The translations under genes and the position numbers were made by a program. The notes under the pieces are model-generated. The model was not told the origin of the DNA. It saw only the letters and a list, made by a program, of their open reading frames with translations, and did no database searches. Below are positions 7,105 to 14,644 of a stretch of 26,207 nucleotides of DNA, piece by piece. Positions within the stretch are counted from its first letter, which is position 1; each line of letters begins with the position of its first letter. Source of the DNA: AC-32 sp038236705 (GTDB lineage: Bacteria; Actinomycetota; Thermoleophilia; Gaiellales; Gaiellaceae); NCBI GenBank assembly GCA_038236705.1, contig JBBRZN010000028.1, positions 1-26,207 on the forward strand. Direction: 5' to 3'.

Positions 7105-8018
7105 GGGTCTGCATCGTGGGCTGCGGAGCGGTCGGCTCGATCTTCGCCGGGAACCTGGCGCAGCTCGACGACGTCGAGGTGTGGGCGTACGACCTTGCGC
7201 AAGAGCATGTGGACGCGATCAACGCGGGGGGATTGCGCCTTTCGGGGGCGGGCGAGGTGGTGGGAAAGCTGCGCGCGACGAGCGATGCCGGCGAGCTGCC
7301 CGCCTGCGATTTCGGAATCGTGGCGACGAAGGCGATGCGCACCGAGCCGGCGATCGCGGCCACCGCGCACGCGTTTGTAGACGGTGCCGTCTGCTCGGTG
7401 CAGAACGGGATCGGCAACGAGGAGACGCTGGCCGCGCACGTCACGCGCGTGATCCGCGGTACCACCTTTCCCGCCGGTCGGATCGTCGAGCCGGGCCATG
7501 TTCAGTGGGACGTGAAGGGAGACACGACGATCGGCCCCTTCGAGCCGAGCCCGGCTTCGCTCGAGGAGGTCGAGCGGCTGGCCGAGGCGTGCACGCGCGC
7601 GGGCCTGCCGACCGAGGCGGTCGCCGACGCGCGCGGCCCGCAGTGGCGCAAGCTGATCTTCAACGCCGCAACGAACCCTGTCGGGGCGCTGACGGGCCTA
7701 ACGCACGGGCGCGTCTGCGAGGACCCGGCCCTGCGCCGCCTCGTCTCCGGGCTCGTGGACGAGGGCAAGGCGGTCGCGGCCGCACAGCAGATCGTGCTCG
7801 ACGCCGACCCCGAGGAACTGATCGACCACGCGGCCAGGCCGGAGGTCGCGTACGACCACAAAGCGAGCATGCTGCAGGACGCCGAGGCCCGGCGCGAGAC
7901 GGAGATCGACTACCTGAACGGCGGCATCGTCCGCTTCGGCCGCGAGCACGGCGTGCCGACGCCGCTGAACGAGGCGATACTCGCGCTGGTGAAAGGCCTG
8001 GAGAAGTCGTGGCGCTGA
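7101..8018 (+). CDS. Ketopantoate reductase-family NAD(P)H oxidoreductase (second copy)
   Basis: A 305-residue paralogue of the reductase at 1497. The Rossmann motif is G-C-G-A-V-G directly after the start, the catalytic lysine is in KLIFNA, and a conserved acidic stretch E-T-E-I-D lies near the C-terminus. The GTG start overlaps the livM stop (GTGA), so it is produced with transporter 1. An open frame continues upstream to 6543, but that part is a shadow of livM. Family members reduce 2-keto acids next to a quaternary or branched carbon. Two diverged copies flanking one importer argue for a catabolic or paired role instead of coenzyme A synthesis. The stop codon is part of a hairpin. Confidence 0.87.
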   Translation: MRVCIVGCGAVGSIFAGNLAQLDDVEVWAYDLAQEHVDAINAGGLRLSGAGEVVGKLRATSDAGELPACDFGIVATKAMRTEPAIAATAHAFVDGAVCSVQNGIGNEETLAAHVTRVIRGTTFPAGRIVEPGHVQWDVKGDTTIGPFEPSPASLEEVERLAEACTRAGLPTEAVADARGPQWRKLIFNAATNPVGALTGLTHGRVCEDPALRRLVSGLVDEGKAVAAAQQIVLDADPEELIDHAARPEVAYDHKASMLQDAEARRETEIDYLNGGIVRFGREHGVPTPLNEAILALVKGLEKSWR

Positions 8019-8070
8019 GACGACGCTTGCGTCGTCTCACTCAGGTCGCACGGGCTTTGCCCGTGCGACC
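8016..8070 (+). terminator. Two tandem hairpins after the second reductase gene
   Basis: The first stem pairs 8016-8026 with 8029-8039 (11 bp, 2 bases between the arms) and starts on the TGA of the reductase gene. The second pairs GGTCGCACGGGC at 8044-8055 with 8059-8070 (12 bp, perfect, TTT loop). No T-run follows. They may end or slow transcription of LIV operon 1, or be copies of an interspersed palindrome family; within this window no other copy of either sequence was seen. Confidence 0.6.
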
Positions 8071-8111
8071 GTCTGCAATGACCGGTCGACCCGATGGTAG
8101 GGCGTCGGCAG

Positions 8112-9188
8112 ATGAGTAAGGGCGAGGTCGAGCGGCGCTACGCGAACGTCCGCGTGGCGCTGGAGCGGGACGGGCTCGACGCGGCGCTCATCTGCGGCAA
8201 CGAGTACTCGGGCTTCGAAGGCGCGGTCACCTACCTCTCCGGCTTCCAGATCGTCCACCGCTATGCGTACGTGGTGCTGCCACTCGAGGGCGACCCGGCG
8301 ATCGTCTTCCCGACCGAGGCTCGCTACGTGGGCGAGCACGGGACGAGCTGGATCGAGGAGCAGGTCTTCGCCGACCGGCCGGGCGACTGGCTCGCCGAGC
8401 GCCTGCGCCGTCAGCGTGTCGGCGTCTACGGGCTCGATTACGTGATGACGGTCCGCGATCACGAGGCACTCGAGGACCACTGCGAGCTCGTCAACTGGGA
8501 CGTCGCCTTCGACCACGCCCGCGCGGTCAAGAGCGACGAAGAGCTCGAGTCGGTGCGCGAGAGCGTGCGGATCAACACCGATGGCTTCCAGGCGCTCCTC
8601 GAGGCGTACGCGCCCGGCCGCTCCGCTGCCGAGGTGCTCGCCCCCGCGGAAAAGCTCTTCGTCGAGCGCGGCTGCGGCCGGCTGACGATGAACATGGTGC
8701 TCGTCGGCGCCGAGTTCGCGATCGCCCGCATCGAGACGATCCTCGGCGAGTTCTGCATCCCGTCGCTGGAGGTCGCCGGCCCGGGCGGTCACTGGGTCGA
8801 GGTCTCGCGCGCGATCGGCAAGCCCAACGCCGAGGTGCAGCGGATGAACGAGGCCTACGACGAGTACTTCGAGGCTGCCAAGAGCGCGCTGCGGCCGGGC
8901 GCGACGGCGCACGACGCGCACCGGGCGGTCTCGCGGGGGTTCACCGAGCGCGGCTACCACCTGGGCCATGTGACGGGCCATTCGATCGGGATGACGATGA
9001 TCGAGTTCCCGAAGATCGGCGAGGGTGTCGAGACCGAGCTGCGCGAGAACATGGTCTTCTCGATGCACCCGCACGTGATCGCCGAGAACGGCCGCGACTG
9101 CCTCTACATGCAGGAGACGTGGCTCGTCGGCCCCGACGACGGGATCCCGCTCTCGGGCCTGCCTTCGAAGATCTACGACGGTACGTAG
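8112..9188 (+). CDS. M24 (pita-bread fold) creatinase/prolidase-like protein lacking most metal ligands
   Basis: A 358-residue protein with an N-terminal creatinase domain (about 1-135) and a C-terminal pita-bread catalytic domain (about 145-340). A histidine is kept in V-T-G-H-S-I-G (H290). The paired aspartates of metallo-aminopeptidases are replaced (G-P-G-G-H-W-V-E-V-S-R), the usual MVFTIEP glutamate is histidine (M-V-F-S-M-H-P-H), and the last E-D pair reads Q-E. This suggests a metal-free hydrolase of the creatinase kind instead of an Xaa-Pro peptidase. A start at 8094 would add six residues; ATG 8112 fits the family start better. It lies 93 bases after the reductase gene, beyond two hairpins. 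Family is confident, non-metallo chemistry is inferred. Confidence 0.84.
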   Translation: MSKGEVERRYANVRVALERDGLDAALICGNEYSGFEGAVTYLSGFQIVHRYAYVVLPLEGDPAIVFPTEARYVGEHGTSWIEEQVFADRPGDWLAERLRRQRVGVYGLDYVMTVRDHEALEDHCELVNWDVAFDHARAVKSDEELESVRESVRINTDGFQALLEAYAPGRSAAEVLAPAEKLFVERGCGRLTMNMVLVGAEFAIARIETILGEFCIPSLEVAGPGGHWVEVSRAIGKPNAEVQRMNEAYDEYFEAAKSALRPGATAHDAHRAVSRGFTERGYHLGHVTGHSIGMTMIEFPKIGEGVETELRENMVFSMHPHVIAENGRDCLYMQETWLVGPDDGIPLSGLPSKIYDGT

Positions 9189-9371
9189 GCGCACGCGTGG
9201 CCGAGGTGCGTGCGGCCACGGTTGCGCCTCGGCTCCCGAGTCGATTGTGCCGTCGAGAGGGCGGAGGACGCCACCGGACTGCCCGTTTCGGCCAGCTCCC
9301 GGGACAAATCGGCACGCTCTCGTCACAACGGCCGTGGCCCTGCGGGCCACGGCCGGGGACAGTCCCCGGTT
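9189..9371. other. Intergenic region between convergent genes
   Basis: The longest non-coding stretch of the window, 183 bases between the stop of the M24 gene and the stop of the class V PLP enzyme gene. No conserved coding sequence is seen. Its right half holds the two hairpins at 9330-9369; the left half shows no clear structure beyond scattered short GC-rich inverted repeats. Confidence 0.6.
9330..9369. terminator. Bidirectional terminator-like hairpin pair
   Basis: GGCCGTGGCCC at 9330-9340 pairs perfectly with 9344-9354 around a TGC loop. Immediately after, and sharing two bases, 9353-9359 pairs with 9363-9369 around a 3-base loop (the GGGGACAGTCCCC palindrome). It lies between convergent genes, which fits a two-way transcription stop for the two transporter arms. 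No strong T-tract is present, so termination is inferred from position and stem strength. Short-loop palindromes of this kind are also seen as dispersed repeats. Confidence 0.6.
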
Positions 9372-10523
9372 CTAGGCGAGCAGCTGACGGTTCGCGACCA
9401 ACACGTCCAGAACGGCGCGCACGTCCTCGGCGTTGTTGTAGCAATGGGCCGAGATGCGCAGGTTGTCGTCGCGTGACGAGGTGACGATGCCCTCAGCGGC
9501 GAGCGCGGCAACAAGCGCGTTCACGTCCTTCGAGGCCACGCAGACGAGCGCGCCGCTCTGCTCCCGCGCCCGCGGCGTCACCGCCCGGGCCCCGAGCTCC
9601 TCGAGGCCGTCGTGCAGGATCGCGTTCAGCTCCCGCACGTGCGCCTCGGTCTCGGCGATCCCGATCTCCTGCATCAGCTCGATCCCGGCGATGCCAGCGT
9701 AGATCGGCGGAATCGGCGGCGTGCCCGCCTCGAATCGGCGCGCGGTCGGTGCGGGCGAGTAGTCGTGGATGTCCATCTCGAAGATGTCCCGGTCTGCGAA
9801 CCAGCCCGTCGCCGTCGGTTCGATGCCCTGGACGAGCTCGCGCCGGCAGTAGAGGAGGCCGAGCCCCGCCGAGCCGAGGAGATACTTCAACACGCCCGCC
9901 ACTAGGAAGTCGCAGCCGATCGCGCGCACGTCGATCGGGAACGAGCCGACCGCCTGGTAGGCGTCCACCAGCACGAGTGCCCCGCGCTCGTGGGCGAGCC
10001 GGGTGATCGCCTCGACGTCGAGCCGGCTCCCGTTGCGGAAGCAGACGTTCGTCACGGCGACGAGCGCCGTCTGCTCGTCGATCGCGGCCTCGAAGCGCTC
10101 GAGCGGGATCGTTCCGTCCGCCTCGGCCGGCACGTGCTCGACGCGCACGCCGCGCCGCTCCTGCGCGTGCCAGATCTGGCCGATCGTCGGGAACTCGAAG
10201 TCGCTGACCACGACCTTGTCGCGGCCCTCACCGAAGCGCAGCCCGCTTGCGAGCGCGCTCACGCCGGCCGAGACGGAGGTCGTCACGGCGATCTCGTCCT
10301 CGCCGGCGTTGACCAGGCGCGCGATGCTGCCGCGCACGGCCTCCAGCTGCTCGACCCAGTACTCCCACGGCGCGCCGTGCTCGTCCCAGTCGGCGAGATA
10401 GCGGTCGTAGGCGGCGCGCACCGAGTCGGAGAGCGCCCCCTGCGAGCAGCTGTTGATATAGACGCGCCGCTCGAAGACGGGGAAGCGGTGCCGGATCCGG
10501 GCCGGCAAGGCGTGGACGTCCAC
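9372..10523 (-). CDS. Aminotransferase class V-fold PLP enzyme
   Basis: A 383-residue fold-type I PLP enzyme like cysteine desulfurases and isopenicillin N epimerase. Visible are the D-A-Y-Q-A-V-G-S-F-P-I-D-V strand, with D187 expected to contact the pyridine nitrogen, and K213 in G-V-L-K-Y-L-L-G-S-A-G-L-G-L-L-Y as the Schiff-base lysine. The desulfurase loop cysteine region is not evident, so sulfur mobilisation is unlikely; epimerase, lyase or aminotransferase activity on an amino acid is more plausible. The GTG at 10523 begins one base after the stop of livF of system 2, so it is the last gene of that operon; the longer open frame to 10652 is a shadow of livF. Confidence 0.85.
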   Translation of the reverse strand: MDVHALPARIRHRFPVFERRVYINSCSQGALSDSVRAAYDRYLADWDEHGAPWEYWVEQLEAVRGSIARLVNAGEDEIAVTTSVSAGVSALASGLRFGEGRDKVVVSDFEFPTIGQIWHAQERRGVRVEHVPAEADGTIPLERFEAAIDEQTALVAVTNVCFRNGSRLDVEAITRLAHERGALVLVDAYQAVGSFPIDVRAIGCDFLVAGVLKYLLGSAGLGLLYCRRELVQGIEPTATGWFADRDIFEMDIHDYSPAPTARRFEAGTPPIPPIYAGIAGIELMQEIGIAETEAHVRELNAILHDGLEELGARAVTPRAREQSGALVCVASKDVNALVAALAAEGIVTSSRDDNLRISAHCYNNAEDVRAVLDVLVANRQLLA

Positions 10524-10524
10524 G

Positions 10525-11262
10525 CTAACGGCCAAGGTACGCCTTCCGCAGATCCTCGTGCTGGAGCAGCGAGGAGGCCGCCCCGGAGAGCACGATCCTC
10601 CCCGTCTGGAGCACGTAGCCGCGGTCGGCGATCGAAAGCGAGACGTTCGCATTCTGCTCGACCACGAGGATCGCGACGCCGGAATCGTGCACCTGCTGGA
10701 TGATCTCGAAGTTGCGCTCGACGAGGATCGGCGCCAGGCCCATCGAGGGTTCGTCCATCAGCAGCAGTTTCGGCTGCGACATCAGCGCGCGGCCCATCGC
10801 GACCATCTGCTGCTCGCCGCCGGAGAGCGTCCCGGCCAGCTGCTTGCGGCGTTCGTGCAGCAGCGGGAAGAGCGAGTAAACGCGGTCGAAGTCCTCCTTG
10901 CGCCCGCCGCCGTGCAGGTAGGCGCCCATCTCGAGGTTCTCCAGCACGCTCATCGGCGCGAACAGGCGCCGGTTCTCCGGCACGATCGCCATCCCCTTGC
11001 CGATCCGGTAGCTCGTGTTCTTGTCGGTGAGGTCCTCGCCCTCGAATAGGACCCGTCCCCCGCGCGGCTTGACGATCCCGAGACTCGTCTTCAGGGTTGT
11101 CGACTTCCCCGAGGCATTGCCGCCGAGCAGGCAGACGAGCTCGCCCGGCCCGACCTGCAGGCTGACGTCGTCGAGGATGTGAATCTCGCCGTAATACGTG
11201 TGAACGTGCTCGAACTCGAGCAACGGCCGCGTCTCGGCGACGGGCACGGAGGCAGCCTCCAT
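10525..11262 (-). CDS. livF: LIV-type ABC transporter ATP-binding protein LivF (system 2)
   Basis: A 245-residue ATPase with Walker A G-G-N-A-S-G-K-S-T, where the usual G-P-N-G-A-G-K is changed but the lysine stays. It also has VPENRRLF, a canonical signature LSGGEQQMV, Walker B with LLLMDEPSMGLAP, and L-V-V-E-Q. The ATG start shares one base with the livG stop (TGATG). The gene is the last transporter component of the - strand operon and is followed after one base by the PLP enzyme. Confidence 0.92.
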   Translation of the reverse strand: MEAASVPVAETRPLLEFEHVHTYYGEIHILDDVSLQVGPGELVCLLGGNASGKSTTLKTSLGIVKPRGGRVLFEGEDLTDKNTSYRIGKGMAIVPENRRLFAPMSVLENLEMGAYLHGGGRKEDFDRVYSLFPLLHERRKQLAGTLSGGEQQMVAMGRALMSQPKLLLMDEPSMGLAPILVERNFEIIQQVHDSGVAILVVEQNANVSLSIADRGYVLQTGRIVLSGAASSLLQHEDLRKAYLGR

Positions 11263-12056
11263 CAGCCGGGTTCTTCCTTCGCGCGCAGGCCCAGGTAGGC
11301 CTCGACCACGCTGGGGTCCGTCGCCACCTCGTCGAACGAGCCCTCCGCGATCCTGATGCCGTGATCTAGCGCCACCACGCGGTCGGAGATGCCCTCGACG
11401 AGGTGCATGTCGTGCTCGATCACGAAGATCGTGTAGCCGAGCTCGTCGCGGAGCTTGCCGATCAACTCCGTGATCTCCCGCGTCTCGACAGGGTTCATCC
11501 CTGCCGCGGGCTCGTCGAGCAGCAGCAGCCGCGCGTTCGTCGCCATCGCGCGCGCGATCTCAAGCCGACGGCGGTTGGCGTACGAGAGTGAGTACGCAGG
11601 CTGGTTCCAGCGGTAGCCCATCAAGCGCTGGCCGAAGAAGGCGAGCTTCTCCTCCGCGAGCTTGCCGATCTCGCGCTCCTCTCGGCGCATGCCCGGCGTG
11701 CGCAAGACCGAACGCAGGACTCCGGCGCGGGTGTGCCCGTACGCGGCCGCCATCACGTTCTCCTTGACCGTCATGTTCAGGAACAGACGCAGGGTCTGGA
11801 AAGTGCGCGCTACCCCCTTGCGCGTGATCCGGTTCGGCGGCAGCCCGACGATCGACTCGCCCTCGAACATGATCTCGCCCCGGTCCGGGGTGTAGACGCC
11901 GGTCACGAGGTTGAACAACGTTGTTTTTCCGGCGCCGTTCGGGCCGATCACGCTGACGATCTCGTTCTCGTCGACGTGGAAGTCGAGGTTGGAGATCACT
12001 TGGAGACCACCGAAGGCCTTCGAGACGCCCTTCAGCTCGAGCAAACGCGTGGCCAT
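11262..12056 (-). CDS. livG: LIV-type ABC transporter ATP-binding protein LivG (system 2)
   Basis: A 264-residue ATPase starting M-A-T-R-L-L-E-L-K-G-V. It has Walker A (GPNGAGKTT), the A-R-T-F-Q-T-L-R-L-F Q-loop block, Walker B with LLLLDEPAAGMNP, and V-I-E-H-D-M for the switch histidine. The signature reads LSYANRRRLE, where the family has LxYGxQRRLE: the central glycine is replaced by alanine. The ATG shares a base with the livM stop (TGATG), so the much longer open frame to 13475 is a shadow of livM. It should work with LivF, LivH and LivM of the same operon. Confidence 0.92.
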   Translation of the reverse strand: MATRLLELKGVSKAFGGLQVISNLDFHVDENEIVSVIGPNGAGKTTLFNLVTGVYTPDRGEIMFEGESIVGLPPNRITRKGVARTFQTLRLFLNMTVKENVMAAAYGHTRAGVLRSVLRTPGMRREEREIGKLAEEKLAFFGQRLMGYRWNQPAYSLSYANRRRLEIARAMATNARLLLLDEPAAGMNPVETREITELIGKLRDELGYTIFVIEHDMHLVEGISDRVVALDHGIRIAEGSFDEVATDPSVVEAYLGLRAKEEPG

Positions 12057-13534
12057 CAGACGATCTCGACCTTCGCCGTGCCGAACAGCCCCTGCGGCCT
12101 GATCGTCATGACGGCGATCAGGAGTGCTCCGAAGAGGACGTAGCGGGTGACTGCCGGCTGGAGGACGAGCAGGTTCTCCCAGACGAAGGCGGTCAGGTAG
12201 AGGGTCGGCACCAGCACCGCCAGTCGCCACCAGCCTTTGAGCTGGACCAGGGTGATCACGGCGACGACCATCAGCAGGTAGCCGTAGACCGCGAGCCGCC
12301 CGGGGTGGGCCGGAAGCAGCACCCAGTGCCGGATGGCGCCCGAGAGGAAGCCGCCCGAGGTGGCCTCTCCAGCCGTGCCGCGCGCCCAAACGGCGTCCGC
12401 GAACGCGTGCACCGCGAAACCGAAGGCGGCGGTCCCGACGAAGGCAGTCGCCATCCTCGGCCACGAGGAGCGCATGGTGAAGAAGATCGTGGCGATCAGG
12501 GCCGCGTAGAACAGGACACGCGCGACGTTCGGCGGGGAGGTCGAGTCGAGCACCTGGTTCGAGGCGATGATCGCGATCGCTCCGACGATCATCCCGGTCA
12601 GGCTCCCGGTGCCGCCCAGGATCACGACAGCGTAGATCAGGATCAGCACCTGTGTACCGAAGTTCTGCGGGAAGGCGCCGGTCTGCGCGGCCGCGAAGAC
12701 GCTCCCGGCGAGGCCCGCGATCGCCGCGCCGAGGCTGAAGGCCATGATCTTCAGCCGGTTGACCGGCATCCCCATCATCTCCGCGGCGAGCGGGTCCTCC
12801 CGAGACGCCTTCCAGGCGCGGCCGGTGCGCGACTCGCTGATGCAATAGAGGACAATCAGGACGAAGGCGACGCAGCCGAGCAGGAACCAGTAGTACCCGC
12901 GAGTCGAGTTGATCGAGAGATGGCCGAAGAACTCGAGCGGTGCCACGTTGGCCAGGCCGTTCGAGCCGTTGGTGATCCCGTACGGGTTGGCGGCGTTCGT
13001 CAAGACGACGAACGCTTGGCCGAAGAAGAGCGTCACGATCGCCAGGTAGTCGCCGAGCAGCCTTCGCGAGGAGGAGCCGAGGAACAGGCCGAGCACGGCG
13101 CAGACGAGCACCGCGGTCAGGATCGACCACTGCGCCGGCCAGTGGTGGGTGTAGATGTGCCCCTTGCTCTCGTGGGTGCCGGAGAGGAAGGCATAGGTGT
13201 ACGCGCCGAAGCCGAAGAAGGCGACGTAGCCGAGGTCGAGCAGGCCGGCGAAACCCACGACGACGTTCAGCCCGAGCCCGAGCAGCGCGTAGATCAGGAT
13301 GAAGAGGCCGTAGTTGAAGAGGTTCCCCTCGCTGACGAACGGCAGGAAGGGGATGACGATCGCCGGCGAGAGCAGCGCGAGCTTCCCTGCCGGTGGCAGC
13401 TTCTCCCAGCCTGTGGCGACTAGACCGCGGAGCCCGGCCGGCCGCTCCCTCCGCTCGTCGGCCTGCGCGACCCACTGGTCCACGCCGATCTGGCCGGAGC
13501 TCTCGGGGACGTGGGGCGGTGTGCTCTCGCTCAT
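12056..13534 (-). CDS. livM: LIV-type ABC transporter permease LivM (system 2), enlarged by an extra membrane region
   Basis: A 492-residue permease, well above the usual 300-400. It has a hydrophilic N-terminal extension (about 1-45), the LivM core with G-F-A-G-L-L-D-L-G-Y-V-A-F-F-G at 94-108, the ATPase-contact loop S-R-E-D-P-L-A-A-E-M-M-G at 244-255, and the R-P-Q-G-L-F-G ending at 479-485. Between about residues 335 and 462, where normal LivM has a short linker, there is an extra hydrophobic region with roughly four likely membrane segments. ATG at 13534 follows the livH stop by four bases. Permease identity is sure; the role of the insert is unknown. Confidence 0.9.
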   Translation of the reverse strand: MSESTPPHVPESSGQIGVDQWVAQADERRERPAGLRGLVATGWEKLPPAGKLALLSPAIVIPFLPFVSEGNLFNYGLFILIYALLGLGLNVVVGFAGLLDLGYVAFFGFGAYTYAFLSGTHESKGHIYTHHWPAQWSILTAVLVCAVLGLFLGSSSRRLLGDYLAIVTLFFGQAFVVLTNAANPYGITNGSNGLANVAPLEFFGHLSINSTRGYYWFLLGCVAFVLIVLYCISESRTGRAWKASREDPLAAEMMGMPVNRLKIMAFSLGAAIAGLAGSVFAAAQTGAFPQNFGTQVLILIYAVVILGGTGSLTGMIVGAIAIIASNQVLDSTSPPNVARVLFYAALIATIFFTMRSSWPRMATAFVGTAAFGFAVHAFADAVWARGTAGEATSGGFLSGAIRHWVLLPAHPGRLAVYGYLLMVVAVITLVQLKGWWRLAVLVPTLYLTAFVWENLLVLQPAVTRYVLFGALLIAVMTIRPQGLFGTAKVEIV

Positions 13535-13538
13535 GCGT

Positions 13539-14564
13539 CTAGACCTTCTGCAGCGCGGGGGTCCCGAGCAGCCCGCTCGGCCGAAGCAGCATCACTCCGA
13601 TGAGGACCCCGAACACCACGAGGTCGGAGACGTTTCCGTTCAGGTAGCCGCGCGCCCACGACTCGACCAGGCCGACGAGCAGCCCGCCGAGCATCGCGCC
13701 GGGGATGCTGCCGATCCCGCCGACGACCGCCGCGGTGAAGCCCTTGAGGCCAGCCAGGAAGCCCATCAGGTGGTAGATCTGGCTGAACAGGAGCCCGAAC
13801 ATCACGCCTGCCGCACCGGCGAGGGCGGAGCCGATGAAGAAGGTGGCGGCGATCACGCGGTCGGGGTCGATGCCCATCATCGCGGCGGCTTCGCGATCGA
13901 AGGAGACCGCCCGCATCGCCTTTCCCAGCCGTGTCCACTGCACCAGCCCGATCAGGCCCAGCATCAGGATGAAGGCTCCGACGATGACGATGACGCCGAG
14001 GTACTGGATGAAGACCCCGCTGTCGCCGCCGAGGTGGATGCCGTTGTAGCTGACCAGATCGAACCCGTCGTAGTCGCGGAACTGCGAGCCGAACAGCAAG
14101 AGCGCGGAGTTCTCCAGGAAGAACGCGACCCCGAGCGCGGAGATGAGCGGCGCGATTCGCGGCGCGTTGCGCAGAGGCCGGTAGGCGAAGCGCTCGATGG
14201 CAAGGCCGAGCAGCCCCGCTCCAATCATCGCGATGGCGAACATGCAGGCGATCAGCAGCACGACGGGGATCGCCGGGTTGAGCGGCCCTCCGAGGAGCGT
14301 GAGGACGCCGAAGCCGATGAACGCGCCGATCATGTAGACGTCACCGTGGGCGAAGTTCAGCAGCTTCAGGATCCCGTAGACCATTGAGTAGCCGAGCGCG
14401 ATCAGGGCATAGACGCTGCCCAGGATGATCCCGTTCACGGTCAGCTGGAAGAAGAACGTCCAGCCGTGGGTTGGCGAGAGGTAGACGGCGTAGAGGGTCC
14501 ACACCGCCAGGGCCACTACGAGGCCGCCGAGGTTCACGAGCCGCTGTCGGAGAGCCGGGGTCAC
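13539..14564 (-). CDS. livH: LIV-type ABC transporter permease LivH (system 2)
   Basis: A permease of 341 residues from the GTG at 14564. It shows the LivH hallmark G-S-V-Y-A-L-I-A-L-G-Y-S-M-V-Y-G and L-L-N-F-A-H-G-D, a loop with S-F-D-R-E-A-A-A-M-M-G, and the ending L-L-R-P-S-G-L-L-G. About eight hydrophobic segments are present. A TTG at 14606 would add 14 residues, but it lies inside a strong hairpin, whereas the GTG has a purine-rich AGAGGG roughly 11 bases upstream. The gene follows the binding protein after the hairpin and precedes livM by four bases. Confidence 0.88.
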   Translation of the reverse strand: MTPALRQRLVNLGGLVVALAVWTLYAVYLSPTHGWTFFFQLTVNGIILGSVYALIALGYSMVYGILKLLNFAHGDVYMIGAFIGFGVLTLLGGPLNPAIPVVLLIACMFAIAMIGAGLLGLAIERFAYRPLRNAPRIAPLISALGVAFFLENSALLLFGSQFRDYDGFDLVSYNGIHLGGDSGVFIQYLGVIVIVGAFILMLGLIGLVQWTRLGKAMRAVSFDREAAAMMGIDPDRVIAATFFIGSALAGAAGVMFGLLFSQIYHLMGFLAGLKGFTAAVVGGIGSIPGAMLGGLLVGLVESWARGYLNGNVSDLVVFGVLIGVMLLRPSGLLGTPALQKV

Positions 14565-14587
14565 ACCGCTGACTACCCTCTCAGACA

Positions 14588-14620
14588 GAACGAGCGGCCC
14601 ACGCAATGGGCCGCTCGTTC
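14588..14620 (-). terminator. Hairpin between binding-protein gene and livH (system 2)
   Basis: GAACGAGCGGCCCA at 14588-14601 is the exact reverse complement of 14607-14620, giving a 14-bp stem with a 5-base loop. It lies 24 bases after the stop of the binding-protein gene on the - strand. The position matches the palindrome at 3731-3761 in operon 1, so both operons separate the binding protein from the membrane components by a strong hairpin. Partial termination or mRNA protection is inferred. Confidence 0.62.
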
Positions 14621-14644
14621 GTCCTGCGATCAGGTTCTCCCGTT

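Noticed and set aside
9372..10523. Cysteine desulfurase (IscS/SufS) assignment
   Set aside because: The fold matches, but the active-site cysteine loop is not evident and there are no Fe-S assembly genes nearby.
12305..13423. 372-codon open frame on the + strand, rich in E, R, D and A
   Set aside because: Antisense to livM of system 2; low-complexity composition and no domain pattern.
12057..13475. Long open frame upstream of and in frame with livG of system 2
   Set aside because: The sequence is arginine/proline-rich shadow of livM; the ATG at 12056 with the TGATG overlap gives the proper LivG start.
14565..14606. TTG at 14606 as start of livH of system 2
   Set aside because: It lies inside a 14-bp hairpin and adds non-conserved residues; GTG 14564 has a purine-rich site upstream.
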